Source of the DNA: Sweltsa coloradensis
Taxonomy: Eukaryota; Arthropoda; Insecta; Plecoptera; Chloroperlidae
NCBI GenBank assembly: GCA_024449915.1
Contig: JAMZAV010000067.1
Span: 372,001-436,000 of the forward strand
Length of the DNA: 64,000 nt
Direction: 5' to 3'
A program made the position numbers and the translations under genes. Below are positions 1 through 12,859 of this stretch, one piece after another (position 1 is the first letter of the stretch; each line of letters starts with the position of its first letter). Below the pieces are notes generated by a model, which saw nothing but the letters and a program-made list of their open reading frames with translations, did not search any database and was not told the DNA's origin.

Positions 1-44
1 TTTATTGTTATTATCCATAAACAAAAGAAACCTACAAAACCATT

Positions 45-265
45 AACATTTCTATTAAAAATATAAAGGCCTTTCACCCGAAGATAAGTTTTATTATTTT
101 ATTTTTACCATTCATAAACGTTTCTATTTAAAATACAAAGAACTTTCACCCGAAAATAAAATTTATTAAATATTATTTTAATTTTTATAAACAAAAAACC
201 TACAAAACCTTTAACGTATCTATTTAAAATACTAAGGATTTTCCCCCGAAAAGGAGTTTCATTAA
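45..265. repeat. degenerate AT-rich tandem repeat
   Basis: Three imperfect copies of a block containing TTCTATTTAAAATACAAAG followed by CTTTCACCCGAA occur near positions 50, 120 and 217. The spacing is irregular, about 70 and 97 bp. No coding potential is seen; function unknown. Confidence 0.55.
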
Positions 266-300
266 TTATTATTATTCTGTTGTTTTAATAGAAAAACATA

Positions 301-2126
301 AGAATAGAATGTAAAAAATAACGCAACGACTGAAATTCGAACAATCGAACCCTCGTTTAAAAGTCTAACCCGCTACCATCCTGCCAACACCGCATCACGA
401 TCCGTCAGCCGCCTTGGGTGGTAGCGACGGTGGCCGCTGCAGCAGTCGGTAAGGAAATACACCGTCCACTGTCAACCATCTAGGCCCTATCCGATTACCG
501 ACGCAAAGGAACACCAATACGATCTAGCGGATAAAGAGCGCAGCTTATAATTTTAGTTGCCATTGGTTTCGCAAGCAGCACTGTAGCTAGAAAAATTGAA
601 GAACGTCCAGGGCCTTCTGGATTACCGCCTTCTTTTTTAACACAACATAGATGACCTGTGAAGATCACGCCACCGCGTGGACTAATACAAAGAGGTGGCT
701 CATTGCTAGCAGCCTAGCATACGTGCCTCCGGTCTCTGAACCCAATGAATAGTTGGCGATGTACATGAGTAGTGGTGCTGACAGTTACAATAATTATTGG
801 ATTGTTGAATATTGCGTTTTGATATATAACAATTTGTACAAAATGTTGTAAAAAACAAATGAAACTAAATAACTGAAAGAAAACTCAAACAAATACCAAA
901 TAAGGTCCTCACGTGTGTCTCACTTCGCTTTTCCCCTGATCCTTATCCTTAATATCATCTTATGTTTAAGTCCTCTCTTCTCTTGAGTATGGCAGATGAG
1001 TTGAATTCTCATTTTCATTTTCACTGAAAGCTGATCCGAAAGTTACTAATTTCTATATTTAGCTGTATCATATTTGATTAATTAGTTATCATATAATTGT
1101 ACAATATGATGGTTTGTTACTTTTTTAGACATACTTTTAAGTTTTTCATGTGTTTCACTAATTATAATCATTGTCAAATTATACAATTAAATTATATCTA
1201 CATCATACTATGTCAAGTTAAATAATTGAAATAATGGTTATTACTACACAATTAACATTCTTTGTACTAGAACTAGAAAGTAGAATAGTTTTTAGCTTTA
1301 GCTATAGTAATAATAAATTAATTAATAAAGACTACTATTGTAATAGGGTAACCACGAACAAGTATTTTCCTTATGTGGTTGCCCAACTTACGCGACAAAA
1401 AACATACCTTTTGAAAAATGTATCTATATGTGTCTTAATAAATTGAATTGAATTGAATTGAATTGAAATTGAATTCTCCAAATCCAAGTAACTTTGGAGC
1501 CTAGCGATGTAGATTATACAAGGCCTACTAAATGATGTAATTTGCCTTTACGGTCTTTGTGGCTATGAATATTCACAGTGCTGCTTGCGAATCAATCGGC
1601 AACAAAAAAAAAACAAAAAAAAACGCTATCTGGATTACCTTTGCATCGCGGTATGAGATTTCTGAAATAACTGTTGGTGTACAATTTTTTTTTTGTCAGA
1701 CGATACAAAAGTTGAAAAAAACTTGTAATGTACAGTTTGACAAAAACAAATCAATCACTTAATGTTATTCGAGAAATCTATTTGTCTTTATATTATAGCT
1801 GAAGCTGAAGCTAAAGGTGTTTAGAAACTTTATCGAGAAAAGCGATTCTCAAAATGTAATTTTGCATTAGATGTGCTGGATACAGTTTTGTAAAAAAATT
1901 TATATGTAATGGCCGATATTGAGTTCATGTCCCGCCCAATTTTTTTTACATTTTTTCCTGTTATATATAAAGTCCTTTTTCATTCAGAAAACTTTTCAGC
2001 CATGTTTCTTCGATTTTCAAATTATCGGCCAGAGGTGGATACATAGCCTGTTATAGATTGCAATAAGTTATGGGGATCCTCTTCCCCAATGTGATGAGCT
2101 AAGTATTGCACTTTACTTGTGTTAAC
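301..2126. other. gene-free stretch with a possible tRNA-like fragment
   Basis: No convincing gene is seen. Around 340-415 the minus strand carries an A-box-like GGATGGTAGCGG and a B-box-like GGGTTCGATTG, so this may be a tRNA-related SINE fragment (weak). A short AATTG repeat lies at about 1441-1470. Short open frames here have no recognisable domain. Confidence 0.4.
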
Positions 2127-3365
2127 CTATTCTCCCTGGAGTAAGACAATGACGTAAGTAGTCACAGCCCCCGCCATTCCGAGCAGGAGACCGAAGTCAA
2201 TTTCACAAAACCCGTATGCGGTGAAACTCAAATGAGTATTCAAAACCTGATAGCAGAACATACTTAATTCGTTAGAGAGTTTGCTACTCATTTTGCTTCT
2301 GTCAATTAATATATCTTGAATCAAAATGGCGGCCTTTGGATATTCTTCTCTCGTCCTTTGACAAGCATGTGCTAGGTAGAATGCGAAGAAGCAATAATCT
2401 ATTGCCCAGAAGAACGTACTTGCTATAGATATTAAAAACTTTTTAGAAAAGTTGTGCGATCCTTTGGTTATCAACATCAGAATAGCATAAAATCCCACAA
2501 CAATATTGGATAATGTACTAATCAGGGTAAGTACCAATGGCAATCCATATACATTGTTTACAGTTGCAGCTATTTTGTATATGCCGAAATGGCACTTTTG
2601 AAGGTTACGGATTGTAACTTGATCGTTTAACGAATCGACATTTTTGGGGGATTTTCTACTGTAACGTTCAGAAATGATACTGAATTTTTGACCGCCATTA
2701 TTCAATTGATCTATTGGAGAAATTTTATTGAAGGATTTTAAACGCGTTTTAATTTTAATAATTTCTTCATTGACTAGCGCTAGTCGTTCCCTTAGCAACA
2801 GTAATAAAACTGAAAACTGCAGATTGCCATAGTAAATGCAATATCGAGTGGTTGTAGATAATACATAATTTGCTGATCTCAGAAAACCAAATAATATTGC
2901 CGGGACAATCGCTTCAGAGGCGATTTGAATAAAAAGGACGAGCGAAATCAGTAGTGACCAGATGAAGATGGTTCGTGTTACTTGTTTATGGAACTGTATT
3001 GGATGTCGAATCAAATTAGTGTCAATTTTGACCAGAGAGTTGAATACCTCTACCAGTCTATGACGATGCCACACAAGGTTGATCACGTAAAAGTCATACG
3101 TTATGAAGAGAAGCATGTCGTTGAAGGAATATGATATGTCCATCAATGGAAACTGGTCATTGCGGGAAACTGGTACCTTAGCATAGTACATCAAACTAAC
3201 CACTAAACATGACAACACCAAGCATAATAAAACAGAGTAGGTGGTCACAAGAGGTGATGTGTGGAACTTCTGTGCTGACTTCTTGGGGTTGTAGCTGAAG
3301 GGAGCCAATCCCAGGGCTCGGAGAATGACGTAGAGGGGACGGAGAGGCGAGAAGAAGTCGGACAT
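2127..3365 (-). CDS. gustatory receptor (7tm_7 family), intronless
   Basis: A 412-residue membrane protein if it starts at the methionine beginning MSDFFSPLRPLY; an upstream in-frame Met at 3398 would add 11 residues. I prefer the internal Met because MSD followed by PLxxILRALGLAPF is the usual N-terminus of insect gustatory receptors. Hydrophobic segments are visible near residues 41-61, 82-98, 135-160, 172-195, 278-300, 315-335 and at the C-terminus. The last residues are TYVIVLLQGE, matching the family signature TYhhhhhQF, but with Gly instead of Phe after the Gln. Known family: ligand-gated cation channels of taste neurons, with the N-terminus inside the cell. The whole reading frame is one exon, which is uncommon for this family and may reflect intron loss or retroposition. 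No frameshift is seen, so it is likely functional. The ligand cannot be inferred. Confidence 0.85.
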   Translation of the reverse strand: MSDFFSPLRPLYVILRALGLAPFSYNPKKSAQKFHTSPLVTTYSVLLCLVLSCLVVSLMYYAKVPVSRNDQFPLMDISYSFNDMLLFITYDFYVINLVWHRHRLVEVFNSLVKIDTNLIRHPIQFHKQVTRTIFIWSLLISLVLFIQIASEAIVPAILFGFLRSANYVLSTTTRYCIYYGNLQFSVLLLLLRERLALVNEEIIKIKTRLKSFNKISPIDQLNNGGQKFSIISERYSRKSPKNVDSLNDQVTIRNLQKCHFGIYKIAATVNNVYGLPLVLTLISTLSNIVVGFYAILMLITKGSHNFSKKFLISIASTFFWAIDYCFFAFYLAHACQRTREEYPKAAILIQDILIDRSKMSSKLSNELSMFCYQVLNTHLSFTAYGFCEIDFGLLLGMAGAVTTYVIVLLQGE

Positions 3366-3551
3366 TGTGGGGGTCAAGATCTGTAAGAGGAGCAACATTT
3401 TGTTCTGCAGGATTTCTGCCCTCTAGAATCTAGACACGACGAGCTAGATTAAATGTTTGCTCTCTTAAAAAAGAAATTCCTTGAAAACTCTTTCTAATCA
3501 CAAATATTAGCGGAATGATTTGATATAATTTTGGAAGATTTCGACCCGTTT

Positions 3552-3927
3552 AGAGGAAGGATTACCGTCAATATTAAAACCACGTGAAATAACTTTATTT
3601 TAGTAATATCTCGCATAGCGCTACACAAAAACGAAAAAGTGGACACCAAGTCCCATGTGGTTTAGTAAGAACTATATCTGGCTTAAAACCTTTTACAAAT
3701 ATTGTAACCCGTAATGATTTTAATTAAGGTTTAAATTAAATCAATGTATACTGTAATTTAAAACGCAACTAATTACAACATTTGAATAATTCTTTATGCA
3801 GGGTGAAGTTCAAGTGAAACTACTTGAGACTGAGTAGCCCTTTTTTCGATTTTACGTACGGTTTGAGAGATATTTCTAAAATAATGATATTTTCTCGTGG
3901 TTTTAATATTGGTGGTGATCCTTGCTC
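3552..3927. mobile_element. MITE with inverted ends
   Basis: The left end (3557-3584) contains CAATATTAAAACCACG and the right end (3896-3923) its inverse; 25 of 28 bases match. There is no coding sequence. A truncated relative lies at about 30062-30399, keeping the right end but not the left. Confidence 0.6.
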
Positions 3928-5037
3928 TTAAGATATTAAATTAAACATAATATATCATTGGACAATTACTTTTTAAAACACAGTTGAGCCTTATGAGAAG
4001 TGCCACCTTTAAACCCTTAAATTTAGGGTAGGTTTATCTCCATTATACAATCCCTATGAGAATCAAAATGGAAATCGTTCTCCGTATAGTCACCTTCATT
4101 TAGTTCGTAATTTGTCTGTTACACGGTTTACACCCCACAGTTAAGCCATGTTCTGACTTTGTGTGTTTTTTTTTTTCTTTTTCTATTTTTAATTTGTTTT
4201 GCATGTTATTAACTTATTTTTATACAAGCTGATGTATTTGTATGTATAACAGATATTATGTTGATAAAAAAAAAGAACAGTTTATGTAAATATCTACGTA
4301 CCAGAATATTTTTTGCGATAGACTTTGCGATGGTCTTTGAGACAATCTATCTTTTGAAGTTCACCAACTGAATACCTGATGATTTCATTGTATCATAGAA
4401 TTTGTATACAACTTCAATTAGTTTACGTCAATAAATTATGGTGACAGACTCCATTGTCATCAAACTGATGTGGTGTTATTGATCTACTTCATCGTGGCTT
4501 TTAACTCAATTAGTAATACCATAATAAATTGAGAAGCTGACATGATAAATATTAAGAGGAAGACGTATTAAAACTAGAAATACAACATTATGTATTAGTT
4601 TTCCTCACGAACTTGGAGCTCCGGTTTTACCCTCCTGAATGGGAATACCTGTCATACATTTTCAAAAGTGGCAATGAGGGTATTTGTCGCTTCGGTTGAG
4701 GCCATGGCTCAAGCGGTACACCGAGTCCGTGACAGCTCAATCCATTACCTGCCGTGTTTCGTATTCGTTTTCCGTTGTATTCTGTCGAAGTTATGTTTTG
4801 TGTCTGCTCAGACCTTGTTTGATCACATCTAAGTGGGCGTGTCATTCTACGACAGTAGCGCTCCCGAGTGTTGACGGGACTTTACATAATTAAAAACTTC
4901 TTTTCTGAAATGAAACACAACTCGATGGGTTTATGGTTCAGAATCGAACCATTTTAATAAATAATAAATAAATATTTTTTATTTTTTATTTAATAGTTCA
5001 GAATCGAACCATTTAATTACCATTACATTTAAATAAA
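3928..5037. other. intergenic DNA without recognisable genes
   Basis: AT-rich, no gene seen. GTTCAGAATCGAACCATTT is repeated directly near 4931 and 4996, flanking an A/T-rich insert of about 45 bp. The opposing short open frames at 4627-4893 lack any domain and look like chance. Confidence 0.4.
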
Positions 5038-5741
5038 CTAGGAAACGCTCAGTTGGACGCGTTGATAAGCGAGCACGTGCTATAGCTAGACCCACAATGC
5101 ACATTTTTTTAAATTTTAAAATTTGCGACGTTCGCTGTCCACAGGGCCATGTTTCCGATATTATTTATTATTGCCAAGGTATTTGGGTAAACCCGTATGT
5201 AAATCTTTACTTTGTGGATAAAATCCACCGCCATCTAGAGGACCTTGACTCATTGGGAAAAATATTTAAACTCTTTGGTGACAAATAATAGACTGCTTCC
5301 TCGAAAGTATTTTGATTACTTCTAGGTGGCAGTGCATTAGAAACATCGCGCGTCTTTTCGTTGCCATGGCAACGTTACTTTTGTTATAATGTAATTTCTT
5401 TCTACACTACTTATCGGATCAAACTAAAATTAACATATTCGTGACCGGACGGACATTCTTATGATTTGGCTATCTCAGATTTTGTCGCCGGTTAGTTTGA
5501 AAAAAAAACTTTTGATTAATTACTTTAATGTAACTTTTTAACTTTTTGAACGATTTTGCCACAAAACTAATGGCATTCAATCGAGAACAAAGCTTGCGGA
5601 TGGTCAAAATTTTAACTCGATCCGAGCCTCCGTTCGAACGTTATGGCGAGACATACAAACAAAAAAAAACAAAAAAAAAACAAAACGAGTGACAAATTTT
5701 TCCGGCAGAGTCAAATGGAAACGCTCGCTTCGCTCGCTTAA
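5038..5741 (-). mobile_element. Helentron/Helitron-like non-autonomous element (copy 1)
   Basis: On the plus strand it begins CTAGGAAACGCTC and ends with a GAGCG-rich segment, so its CTAG-type 3' end is on the minus strand. Subterminal inverted pieces ATAAGCGAGC and GCTCGCTTA lie inside the ends. It shares a long internal block (CATCTACACTACTTATCGG and following) with the copy at 40497-41435. No transposase or helicase gene is present. Confidence 0.6.
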
Positions 5742-6322
5742 GTATTAATCTATTTATTTTATTTATTTATACAAAAACAAAAAATAACAAGAATAAATTT
5801 TTAGTTTTCTTATTAGACTTTGAAAAGAATAAATTGTAGTCGACAGTGAGTGCAGATATCATAAAGACCCGCTAGCAGAAAGATTTGATATTGTTTTCCC
5901 AACACAACAACTGTCACAGCTCTGTCCACGCTTATTTAGCGTAGAATTGCTGTTTTGGTGGTATCACCAAATCGATTATTTCTTCATTATTTATTTCAAA
6001 CCAGTAAGAAGGTGATTAGATAAATTCTAGAAACAGTTTTAAAGTTTAAGCGATGGGTAACACGATTTTGTCGATAATTCAAGCATGATTGATATATAGT
6101 ATGAAGAAGAAAATAATGGCAATACTTCTAGGAATCGTTTACCTTACCTCATTGATTGACAAAATCACTTTGACTAAAAGTATTTCATCACAAGTCACAA
6201 CACAAGTCTGACTGACGACAAGAACCAATAAATATCCGAAAGAAGAAATGACTATATCTTCCAATAATTATATTGTATGATTCAAACCAGAGAGAATGTT
6301 GAGATTGATAAATTTAAGTTCA
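5742..6322. other. intergenic DNA, nothing recognised
   Basis: AT-rich sequence without a supported gene, RNA or repeat. Confidence 0.4.
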
Positions 6323-6330
6323 GATATAAC

Positions 6331-6613
6331 CGGTGGCGTAATTACGGGTTGGGGGAAAGGAAAACTGACAGTGAAACTGAGCTCGAAAACTGACAATAAA
6401 ACGGAGCTCCACAATTTTAAAATCATCGACGAAACTTCACTATTTGTATATTTGTAAACTAAAAACTCAAACATTTTGAGGAGCTACGAGCGCCCCAGAC
6501 ACGTACTAGCTGGGGGGCATGCCCCCAGACCCGTTGTACCAGAACGTTTTTTTCTAAACAAGTTTCATGGGCAATGTTCGACCCCCAAAAAACAAGGACT
6601 AGTTACGCCACTG
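6331..6613. mobile_element. hAT-type MITE
   Basis: The left end reads CGGTGGCGTAATTAC and the right end is the inverse of CAGTGGCGTAACT, a typical hAT terminus. The flanking 8-mers GATATAAC (6323-6330) and GATATCAT (6614-6621) agree at 6 of 8 positions, as expected for an aged 8-bp target duplication. A related GGGGGCAT-containing sequence occurs near 55650-55740. No transposase is encoded. Confidence 0.65.
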
Positions 6614-6774
6614 GATATCATGATGGAACTGAGTCGTCCGCAGTGGCGAAAAACTTTACGGTGCTGGGGGTCTATTTACTAATTGTGACAACAGTCGACC
6701 GAAACCGACGGCGACAACTTTAGTGAGAAGAGCAAGTAAGAACTGCCACATCGATTTTTCATTAAACCAAATTA

Positions 6775-7110
6775 AATCTAGGTGCCCGTTAGGGCGCAGC
6801 AGCCAAGCCGCGGTGCGCTACACACTCAAGACCTTATACACCAAGCAGAGTTGGGGTGATTTCGAGGTGTTACCCAGCCGTCATGTAACGTGATGTGAAC
6901 TTGAAAACTATCACAATCGAGGGGATTTAGGTACCTGACAACACATGCCAAATTTTATTGGGGTACGATTATTCCTTCTTGGTGAAAAAATGGCTTGAAA
7001 CATGCTCAAAATCACTTTAAGGATGTTAGCTACTGCTACTGCCTACTACTGCCTACTACTGCTACTGCTAACATCTAATACGTCGGCCCGCGATTCTGAC
7101 CAGACGGGTG
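6775..7110 (+). repeat. fragment of a dispersed repeat shared with 30540-32360
   Basis: The segment from CTAGGTGCCCGTTAGGGCGC to the GATGTTAGCTACTGCTAC region is found inverted at 32090-32360 with high identity. Here CTACTGC units are locally expanded (7030-7070). No coding sequence. Confidence 0.7.
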
Positions 7111-10100
7111 GGACTACAATGTTCATATTTACATGGACATTAAGACCCAGTATCTTAGCCAGAGGTATTTCTTTCCTTCCTATCGTCGGTAAAGTTGATG
7201 GTCAAATCGACCGACATGGGGGCGGGTTCTTATGAAGCCTCTTACAAAAGAGCAGGCGACAGAGCTACTTCCGAGACCAGTCCGACCAAGACAGTCTTTG
7301 AGATGAATAGAAAGTGTACAAAAGAATCCCGAGTCGAGGAAAAGGGTCAGTTAGACCCTTCGCTCAGCAGGGTGGATTCATTCATCCATAAAAATATTCA
7401 GTCATTAAAATTAATTTGATATATTTTATAGTATAACATGAAATTGCAATTCCACGGGTCGTTTAATGTTGGATTTGAATAGTGCAAGTCCTGTACCCCC
7501 AAAAAGTGTTTTTAAATGTAATTTTATGTCTATTTTTGACATAACTAGGTGTTGGTCGTTACATTTTCGTTTATTATGTCATTTCAGTATAATGCAGTAA
7601 GAACTTATTTAGATATGCCTAAGTACATCGATGTAGAGCATTATTTTTATCCATCAATTATTCTTAACATTGCTGTGAGCATCGCGTAGCTAGCAGGTCT
7701 TATATTAGGTACGTCACCACCATGGTCTAACAATATTATTAGACTATACGTCACCACTACATCGGACAGAAGCTCAAACAAATATTCATTCTCAATGAAG
7801 ATATCACGTTACGGTTTGGGTGTTGGATTCCTACTGTACTTTATTAGATCGGAATCGTGTTATTATAGCTTGTATAAATTTGTTTGGTGATTTTGATTCA
7901 CCTGATTAAAAATATACCAAACTTTTGTTCAAAAACATAATTTCGATTAATTAATCGTTCTAAATTCAAAAATGCTTGTCAAAATTTAGCCAGAAACGCT
8001 AAATATAGTTTTCTGAAATTTGAATATTATTTCCACTCATAGCTAACAATTATTGTAAACACGGAAGCATGCGTTCGCAAACCCGTCTTCTATTGTTATA
8101 GTGGGTCCGCGAGCGATCTTTGTCTGTCCAGTTTTATTTACCTCCCACCAGGTAACATTTTAGAAACCCAGGGTTGAACCACCCGTTTGCGCTCGAGATA
8201 GGTTGGTGTCTACAAAGCTAAGAGCGCATCAATGAACAGCCATATCCATTCAATTGGAATGAAATTATTCATACAGTTTATGTTGCCAGGTGATAATTAT
8301 TTTACACCAGAAATTCGCTCATTGTTTATAACATTTTAGTCAACCAAACCAACAAGTTATGCATGTTACATAATTAGTATTTAGTGTACACACAGAAATA
8401 AATGCAGACAGTAGTAATTTTTATCAATACTAAAATGCAATTGATAAACACCACATGTAAAATTGATCAATATTCAATACCACGACCACTGGTGTTGGAG
8501 AATGTCCTGACATAAATCGTAGTGTTGCCAGTGATTAGATAAGTTTTTTTTATATAATCTGTATCTATTATCTAGATAAAATAAAGTTTATTTGATCTAA
8601 ACATTTTCAGCTTTTAGATAACATTTTTTAGATACAATAATAAACAATAATGAGCCCCAAATGTGCCCAAATGCGCATACGTAATGACAATTTGTCGAGT
8701 CTGACAAGTTTTACAAGAAAACTGTTGTAGGGGAAAAAAATATTTAAAAAAATGTCAATCTCAATAATTATTACCCTTCTCCAATCTAAATTAGATAATT
8801 ATTTGTATCTAGTATCTTGTATCTAGATAATTATTTACACCTTATCTTTTATATTATCTAGGTAACTTTTTGAAGAATTATCTAATTTATCTTTATCTTC
8901 ATCTAGATAAAAAAAAACTTTTTCTAGTCACAACACCGGCTTCAATCTAGGTGTAAGTCGTACAACATCCTTATACCCACGATGATATAAAGCTTGATAA
9001 TGATGTCAACTATTTTACTGCCAGCATAGAATCAAAACAAAACATTTCTAGGCCTAAATAGGATTGGATTATGTAGATTACTATCAACGAAATTCAATTC
9101 AAAGAAGTCAGAGTATATTTTAATCTTGACTCGTTTATGTGTAAGTTCCGACCCATTTGAATAATTGATGACTGTGAGCTGTGTGTTGTTTGAATTGAGT
9201 GTTGTCTCTACCGCTTTCGAAAATAAAATTCAAATGCGTTTTTTTTAGCTCTATAGGAATCCGATTCGCAGACCTTCCCAAAAATCACTCAAAGAAAAAA
9301 TAATTATAGAGATAAGTTATTATGGTATTATAGCTACTTGTAAAACACTAACAACCTATGCACACATGCACATATATAATAATATGTAGCATAGTTCTTT
9401 AGAATACAACAAATAACAATGTAAATGGGTCTCGGTCCGAGTCCCAATTGATTTGAAAGGATCGACAATGCCCTTTGAATATAATATAATATCCTCCTCG
9501 AGTTGAACAGTACCTACACAGTTTCTCGCTCCTGTCCTGGGTAATAAGAAGGCAAATCAGCGGCTACCATCTAACCAAATGGTAAGCACTCTCGCAACCT
9601 GACAATTCATTGATATGAATGAACCACACCTCAAACCAAAGCGGAAATAAACTAAATTTGAGGTGCAGGTTGGATTTAATTTGATTATTATACAAGACAA
9701 AAAGTATTTTTGCGATTGCTTCCCCCACCCCCCACCACTTCTTCTCCGTCATAATTAAAATGCTCCCCTATGACACACTATTGAAATCATTATTATCGTA
9801 GTCATCAATATTAATATTATATAATCATTTCGTTGACCTTGAGTTTTATATAATTATATAATTATTATGTTATTGTTATTATCATTTTAATCAGGCGAAA
9901 CAATCTACAATGATTTCGTTTGTTTTACTGAGTCCTGAAAATAAATTGAATTCGAAATCAGTTTCCCAAATGTTTATAAATCCTTCATGCGGGTGTGGCA
10001 ATCTGACTTCATAATACCTTCTTCAAAACCTTTCGAGCATAATCCAACCGAAAAAACCACCTCATTCTTCATAAACCCTGTCTGCAAACCTTCCTGACTC

Positions 10101-10619
10101 AGGTAACGAGACGAGACGATGAATGCACGCGAGAGAGAAGGAGCAACACTGAAGGAGTTGTTGAGGTTCTCGTGAGATAGAGCCACAATAGACCGTAATT
10201 TTTTTGAGTTGCTGGATTATGCAGCGTTGTACAGCAGCAATTACTGAGGCTTAACGAACACCTTCACATAATAATGTTCATAACCGAAATAACTATAGCA
10301 TGATGTGTTTTACATGAATGTCTTTTTATTTTTTCTCTCCGATGCTTCCTTCTCCTACAAGATGGTTGCAAAATGAGCACGGAAACGATAATATAGTAAC
10401 TATTTGTCACTGTATTGCTATAATTTCCCAAACCCATTTTAAAAAATCAAAAAGAGTGCAAGGTAAATGAAATATTCCTTTAAAAAATGAATGTTTGCCC
10501 GTGGTTGTATCTATCATAGTATTTGCTACAGAATAGCTGCTAGCTACCTCTGTTTCGCGCACGAAACCCGTCCTGGATACTGCCTCTTAAGGTTATAGAA
10601 ATATAGTCTCTTTTGAAAA
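7111..10619. other. gene-free AT-rich stretch
   Basis: No gene recognised. Contents include TATCTAGATAA-rich sequence (8540-8910), a block with a pyrimidine-rich minus strand near 9974-10186, and small unclassified open frames. Nothing else can be supported. Confidence 0.4.
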
Positions 10620-12290
10620 AAAAAGTTGAAAAAGTTTGTTGGAAGGCTTCCAAATAAAGGTTTTAAAATAAGCCTTAAACACTTGGCATACAATCAACAA
10701 GTAACCATAGTTACTTGACACTTGTTGACGGTATAAGCAGAGTTAGGCGGGAAAGTGCGATACGTAAACAAATAGCGGACATTTAAAATTTTTCTTCTTT
10801 GTGTGGAACGAGAAAAGGTGTCATTATACTCTCATAAAACAAATCAGAAACCGTCCCTGGCCTAAGCCCAGATGTGGAAAATTATTTATAATGCAAAAGT
10901 GTAGGTCTAAAGTTCCATTTGGCTATAGGACTAGTAAAATTCATACTTACATTACATGTTTGACAAGCCTAGCCAACCCTATGCCAGCACAACATTGTTC
11001 TGATATGAACTTGCTCATCTGTTTGTTTACATAATTGCAACAATCAAATCATTTCATACAACTTGTCTTTCGATTGGCCCGCGTTTATGAAGGCACTGCC
11101 ATCTAGAATAAATATAGAACTTTTTCGAGCTCTTTGCTATACGCAAATCTTTAAAGTGTTTGGATTTCGTGATACTCTTTCAACCATAGACATCCTATAT
11201 AATTGGCTAGACCAGCAGTCGGTGGTCCACTTCCGGTACAATTAGAAGCCATCTTAAAATGACAGTTTACATGTTAATCAAATGGGAGCGATTTGCGGCC
11301 AAATAGTTCTCAAGATTGCCGCCAGGTTGACAGGTAAGCATACTAGCCTTTAACACCAAATGATTACTAAATTCCCCTATGCAATCACTTCGTATTGTTT
11401 CTTTGTTTAATACCATGCTGCACAAGCTAAAACCATATCAAACAATCCAGTAAAATACTTTATTGCATTAAAAAAGCATAAATTAAAACACCAAATCGCC
11501 ATCTTGAAATGGGCCGGTTGAGTCTTCAATTTGCTACGCTCGCGCCTGTGCGGAGGTATAGGAGACTGCTAATCTAGCCTACTATAGGGGTTTAATATCA
11601 ATGCTTTCAACTCACAACCCATGACGTTTTCCACGATACCGTTCAAGAATACCAATTCCTTCGAAAACGACTTCGTTTTCAAATTGCGTTTTCAACTCAT
11701 CTCCCACGAACTCAAGAATTGGGGTCCAGTCCTTATACCGTCGTTATACCATGGTTATACCACCTATACCCAGGATGTACATGAATCCGGGTCTAGATAT
11801 TTTACATCCTATATTGTTACTGCTAATACCATAGAATTTAAATCAACTTTGATAAAAATATTATATTTTAGCAAATAATTTTGTAATGGAACTTGAAAAA
11901 GTAATGAGATCACACACATAACAAAAACTTGTAGAAACACAGCCAAACCTTACACACTCAAAAGGAATGAGATCTAAAAAAAGGGCCAAGCTCATCTACC
12001 CTTCCACATAAACGTACAGTGTCCCATATCAGCATCCTCGAAAAGCTTGGCAAAATAGAATTTGCATGTTATTACGTTTAAATTAATTAGAAAAAAAGAA
12101 CTTGGATAAACTATTACGTTAAATTAATAATCGCAAATTCTATTTTGCCAAGCTTTTCGAGGATGCTGTTATGGGACACTGTACGTTTATGTGGAAGGGT
12201 AGATGAGCTTGGCCCTTTTTTTAGATCTCATTCCTTTTGAGTGTGTAAGGTTTGGCTGTATTTCTACTAGTTTTTGTTATGTGTAGTAAT
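10620..12290 (+). repeat. long dispersed repeat, inverted copy at 30540-32060
   Basis: Most of this stretch recurs in reverse orientation at 30540-32060, for example GACGGTATAAGCAGAGTTAG near 10730 against its inverse near 31870, and the CCTTATACCGTCGTTATACC region near 11730 against 31100. It carries an internal palindrome (11917-12282). No transposase or RT domain is visible, so this is probably a non-autonomous element. Confidence 0.7.
11917..12282. repeat. palindromic MITE-like unit
   Basis: Arms of about 150 bp (11917-12066 and 12132-12282) are inverse copies, starting ACATAACAAAAACTTGTAG and containing AGATCTAAAAAAAGGGCC; the spacer is about 65 bp. The same unit is present at about 30535-30950. 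The DNA would fold into a long hairpin. Confidence 0.75.
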
Positions 12291-12423
12291 TACTTACGTT
12301 TGAAGTTTGTAGTTGTTTATTACGTTACGGGAACATTGGCAGAAGGCATTAAAAGTGTAAATGTGTAATTGTTGCCAATACACAGCTAATAAGATTGGAT
12401 AGCTGCAGTCGAATGCGTGACTA

Positions 12424-12532
12424 TGTTACTAAAGTTGTCATTTCGATCGACCGCTTGTCGCTGTAGATCGATTGTTTAAAGTTACTAAAGTTGTCATTTC
12501 GATCGACCGCTTGTCGCTGTAGATCGATTGTT
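12424..12532. repeat. two-copy tandem duplication
   Basis: A block of about 52 bp (GTTACTAAAGTTGTCATTTC to GATCGATTGTT) occurs twice in a row at 12424-12476 and 12480-12532, almost identical, so the duplication is recent. Confidence 0.85.
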
Positions 12533-12539
12533 GTTACAT

Positions 12540-12606
12540 AGTAGCTAGACTCCCTGGTATGAAGCGCATGGCTCAACAAGGTCGTGGGTTCGAATCCCGT
12601 ATTAAT
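12540..12606 (+). ncRNA. tRNA-like SINE head fragment
   Basis: GTGGGTTCGAATCCCG is a strong B-box / T-arm (12585-12600), preceded by a degraded A-box region. No full cloverleaf can be drawn. Likely the head of a tRNA-derived SINE rather than a tRNA gene. Confidence 0.4.
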
Positions 12607-12859
12607 CATGGTTTTTGTAATTATCCTTCATCGTCAAATATCACCACTCATCGTCTCGACTAGCCTTAGTGCATTAACTACTTGCACAAAGAACAAAAAT
12701 CACATAATGAAATAAATTTAAGATAGCGCTAAGGATTGCGGAATTGCTAGTAAATATTATATGTCATCAATAGCCCTAGATGTTGGATGTTACTTTATAA
12801 GAGTTGAGATCGTCTAATTTTTAGAACTAATTGGACGAAAGGAACCCTTCTTTAGTAAT

